A stretch of 64,000 nucleotides of DNA from Brugia malayi (lineage: Eukaryota > Nematoda > Chromadorea > Rhabditida > Onchocercidae), in NCBI RefSeq assembly GCF_000002995.4, contig NW_025062479.1, positions 3,963,221 through 4,027,220 on the forward strand. The letters run 5' to 3'. The translations under genes and the position numbers were made by a program. Each line of letters starts with the position of its first letter. Within the stretch, counting starts at the first letter, position 1. The notes under the pieces are model-generated. The model was not told the DNA's origin and made no database searches. It saw only the letters and a list, made by a program, of their open reading frames with translations. Shown piece by piece: positions 60,365-64,000 of this stretch.

Positions 60365-63339
60365 CGACAAAGAGGAGGAATTATAAATGCACTGAAAACA
60401 TTCAGCCTGATATCAGTAGTGTCGGTTTTGTTAGCATTTGAATTGTACGATGGTTTGTTTTATTATCAACTGCAACTTATGTATGTGATGAACTGCCGTT
60501 TGCTTGATATGATGCACTGAAATTTTTCACATGGATTAAGAAAGAAGAATTAGCTTTGTTGTTGCCTTGCTCTACCTTTGCCCGTGGTCGTCACTCTCTT
60601 ATGAATTGTCATCGGTTGCCGTTGACGCTAGTATTTCTTCTCTTCTATTTCTGTTATTGTCGTTGCAGTTTGCTGCTAAGTTTTTTTCTTTTTCAATTTT
60701 ACTGGAAAGGGCATGTATTGATATATTCATACTTTCTCGTTCTCTTATGCCTCATATCCAAAAAAGGCCAGTGAGAAATGAAATTATCGCATGACGCGAG
60801 CGCACTTTTGTCATGTAAGTTATCAGAATTGTACTCATGGCCAGTAGATCATGTTATTATCGCTCTCTTAACAAAGAAATTTGGGGATATTACTGCACTC
60901 GTTTCAGGTCGATTGTTACATCCTTAGCAGTTCAAGTAATAGTCGGTTAGTTATTACCATTAAATATATATGCACAATTCTCATTATTTGTTAGGGGAAG
61001 GTTTTTTCGTTTGGTTAGTGACATGAAATTTCAAACTTTTACCCAACTGATTTATGTAGACGAATTTCCAGGTGTTTGTATTACGCGGAAATCCATGTGT
61101 TGTGTTGTATAGCTTATATTTCCATTATTTTTCTTATTATTTCTATTGGATGCATCGCTGATTTTTTTAACCATTAAATAAGGATTGTAATTACTTTTTG
61201 ACATGTTTCGTTGTATTGACCTTTACAGTAAGAAGCATGAAATTGTTTTATTTGAGACTGTTCGACTAATTTGCTGATTTGGATTAAGTTTTCTTGGTCG
61301 CGTGTTTTTTTGATGAAATGTGTTGAAGCGGTATAAGGTTGTTTGATTTTGTAAGTAAGGTGAAAATACCAGGATAATCTCACAGTACTTTTTTCTCGAT
61401 CATTTGGATAAAGGAATGAGTAAAGAAAGATTTAATGCTTTTAAACTCTTTTAGATTCCTTTCGTACGAAAGGGTACGGTTGCACGACTGATTTCATTTG
61501 ATGAATCGCCGTGAAGTTTTAGTAGTGCATTTGCTAATAACACAGAAGGCTCATTTCGGTGTTTGAATTACGAGCGTTATGTTATTTTGGAAGCTTATAG
61601 TATTTAGTTTTATAAAAAATATTTCTCCACTTAATGAAAGCTATGTACGCGTACTGTTTGCTGACTGGCATATTACAATTTCCCACATTCGATTCACTTT
61701 TCCCACTAACACATTAAAAAAAAATTGACTGGCATAGGCATAGTGTTCATCATACTGAATTTATGTGGTCCTGTTTTTTTTTTTTTTTTTTCTTTCAAGT
61801 TAATATCTCAGTCAAAAATAACGGATTGTGTAAAATTTCAGGATGTTTGGGATCGCGGAACGGCTTCAGTAGTGGCACTACAGTGCGACTCGCAACACTT
61901 TTTGATACTCGGTTTTGATTTAATAATGGATTGAACAGTGCAGATCAACAAAAGTGGCATGGACAAGTAATACTCCAAACAAATCGACATCCATGCCAGT
62001 GTATTTTTAATTTCGGAAATATTTCGACGTAACACTTTTATTACTGTTTAAACACTTATATTTGCAAACCGACCAGCTGTTGCACTGCGCTTTGTACATG
62101 GTTGGTAATAACCACTTTTGCTTGGTTTTTAACTTTCCTCCTTCTCGTTCATTTTTGATTGTTGTTTACACCACACTACTGTATCTATTCCTGCTTAGCT
62201 TTGCCTAACATAATAGTTTGTTCGTAGTCAAAATTAAGGACATCGAATTTCTTTAGGTTTTTAAATCAAGATTTAAACTGAATTGAATCCCCTGTGGAAA
62301 TTATAAGATAGTGAGATATAAAAAAGGAACTGCATAAGTTCTTTCAATTACTGGTTAAGAGAATGGCTGGCACGTTTTTGCAGTGTCACACATCCGTTTG
62401 CTAAATTCTCTTCGGTGTAAGAAACGCTTAATTTACATTAAGGAAACGGTTTGTTATTGAACTTCTTTTTAGATAACTCTTCATTTTTCTAATAATTTTC
62501 CATGTTCAGGTGGCTACACATTGTTTTCATTAATTTTCCTTTTACACTCAACTGCACTGACGTATCATCACAGTGTCGCATTTTCTTGTTTGAATTTGAT
62601 TTGTGCGTACTTCTGCTCATTCATTAAATGTTGTTCAGGTCCTTACATATATCATAAAATGCTTCTTAAAAGACCTAATTTGTCGCAGTTTTCCAGCATA
62701 GTTTCATGTAATTTATTGCAAGCTACCTCCACTTATAAAGAAAGAGAGAGTCTCGAGACTTGACTAATCGCCTCATAATTTTTTGGAAGTACTTACACAC
62801 ACAGTTATGAAGTGGTGTGAGATGAAAATTCCATTCCATCCCTCATATATTTTGTTTCATAAAAAGTAACACGGTTATTCTGTGCAATATGTATGAATTT
62901 AGAATTGCGTTAATTAGCAAATAATAGCTCCACGGTTAAAATTAACATGTTGCGCGACAAGTTTTTTAAATTTTATAGAAAAAACGAAGCATTATAAAAA
63001 TAATTCGCTGAACGTCGATGATGTATCTTCGTTTTCCACTTCCTCATAATTACTGTTGTGTTTAGCTATAAATTTAAAAGCCAAGTGGACATTTTTCAAA
63101 CTGGATAAGAGAAATTGCCTTATCGAGCTTCAAAGCACAATTCGTTGGGAATTGTTTTTTAATTTTTCTGAGGGTGCGTTGTATGTTTTTAGAATGTCTA
63201 GGGAGTGGAAGAGCTATACTGCAACAGGTTGAATAAGGGAACAGACCACAGCGTTTCCCAAAAAGTCGACGGAGTAATTTGAAGAAAACTAGAGCTAAAG
63301 CCTTTTCGGGAAGTTCCTTTCGATCAAAGAGAAAAATTG

Positions 63340-63902
63340 TTAACTGGAATTTTTGTTTTTGCTAAGTCTGAAGATGTTACCCATATTTTCGCTTGGCAAA
63401 TTTTCGATCAAGGCAGTTGTTGTGAGTGCAGTTGGAAATGACTGTGTTATATTTTCATCGCTAGTGCTGCCACATAAACGTTCACGAAGTGGAATGCCAG
63501 TTGTTTCTTGAATATGTTTTCCCAAACGTTGTTGATAATCTGCGATTTTTTTTTCCTTCTAGAAAATAATTTTAATTAAAATTTCTTCAGAGAAGAAAAT
63601 CGAACTATCCGTGTTCAAATAAGGTCTAAAAACAATACCATTCAAAAAAGAGTAAATTCTAAGATGAAACCAACATGCTCTATTTGACATTTCAGATCGG
63701 CATTCTCATGAACAAGCTGTTGACACCGTTTTTGCTCTATCCCGGCATCAACTGGATGATACAATGGTTTAGTACCATCATTTTTCTCACCACTTTTAGG
63801 TATCCGACGTATATGAACAATTTTTGGCAAAAATATTAAACCAAGCGTTATATACGTACTCAGTAAAACTGAAACTATGACAGTAGTCAGTACTTGTTTT
63901 CC
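63340..63902 (-). CDS. GABA-B receptor subunit, C-terminal exons (partial)
   Basis: Class C GPCR for GABA acting at synapses through Gi/o. Two exons are visible on the minus strand: 63902-63675 and 63558-63340, joined in phase, with the stop at 63342-63340; the rest of the gene lies past the right edge. The first exon begins GKQVLTTVIVSVLLSTYITL and continues GLIFLPKIVHIRR. This is the seventh transmembrane helix ending in the STITL..FVPK / SSYITL..LFVPK motif shared by GABBR2 and GABBR1. A coiled-coil segment follows (EQKRCQQLVHENADLKCQIE, then KEKKIADYQQRLGKH), where the two subunits heterodimerise. The tail after it is Ser/Thr/Asn-rich and shorter than in mammals. GBB-1 and GBB-2 cannot be told apart from this fragment, so no symbol is given. 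Confidence 0.85.
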
Positions 63903-64000
63903 CTAGATTATCTTTTTATGCTCTCAAGAATTTGCTGAATTCAAAGGATTACGATAAAAAAGTCACATATAGTGGAGTGGTTCATCCAGTGAGCAATAAA

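Larger units (their letters stand above)
56566..63339. other. Intergenic region between the GATA array and the GABA-B receptor gene
   Basis: 6.8 kb with no confident gene. It holds a Cys-rich open frame near 57376, a trinucleotide microsatellite near 58280-58410, a foldback repeat at 60004-60364 and pyrimidine-rich stretches, for example 60560-60720. Remaining open segments have AT-driven composition and resemble nothing I know. Confidence 0.5.

Noticed and set aside
60556..60794. Two overlapping hydrophobic frames
   Set aside because: Both arise from a pyrimidine-rich stretch (Leu/Phe/Ser runs) with no ATG context, domain or splice chain.

Overview
This is a stretch of AT-rich, intron-rich nuclear DNA from a nematode. 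A clade III or filarial worm is my best guess, inferred from the short AT-rich introns with tttcag-like acceptors, acceptor-like sites a few bases upstream of start codons (the signature of spliced-leader trans-splicing), a nematode-style netrin gene and a BEL/Pao retrotransposon. The species cannot be named from the sequence alone. All gene models were built by eye: I joined open segments with GT-AG sites so that codon phase was kept across every junction, and compared the result with known families.

Layout, left to right. (1) 1-1064, minus: the first exons of an ankyrin-repeat adaptor of the ANKS1 type, running off the left edge. (2) 1065-11830: about 10.8 kb with no gene I can support, between two divergent genes. 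(3) 11831-21676, plus: a complete netrin (UNC-6) gene, 11 exons, 606 codons. (4) 23785-28465, plus: a complete mannosyl-oligosaccharide glucosidase (glucosidase I, GH63), 13 exons, 794 codons. (5) 29008-34289, minus: a decayed BEL/Pao LTR retrotransposon with both LTRs. (6) 35419-36251: a large inverted duplication ending just upstream of the next gene. (7) 36333-40701, plus: a complete lipase maturation factor family gene, 15 exons, 648 codons. (8) 43500-48441, plus: a complete TXNDC11-like gene, 16 exons, 756 codons. (9) 48442-63339: about 15 kb of mostly non-coding DNA holding a 1.1 kb GATA microsatellite, a foldback repeat, tandem duplications and two weak small-ORF candidates. (10) 63340-63902, minus: the last two exons of a GABA-B receptor subunit, entering from the right edge.

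Three successive co-oriented genes (glucosidase I, lipase maturation factor, TXNDC11) all act on folding or quality control of glycoproteins in the endoplasmic reticulum. Netrin, next to them, is itself a secreted disulfide-rich glycoprotein. Whether this adjacency means anything is untested. The most unusual protein feature is that both thioredoxin-like domains of the TXNDC11 homologue lack an intact CXXC active site.
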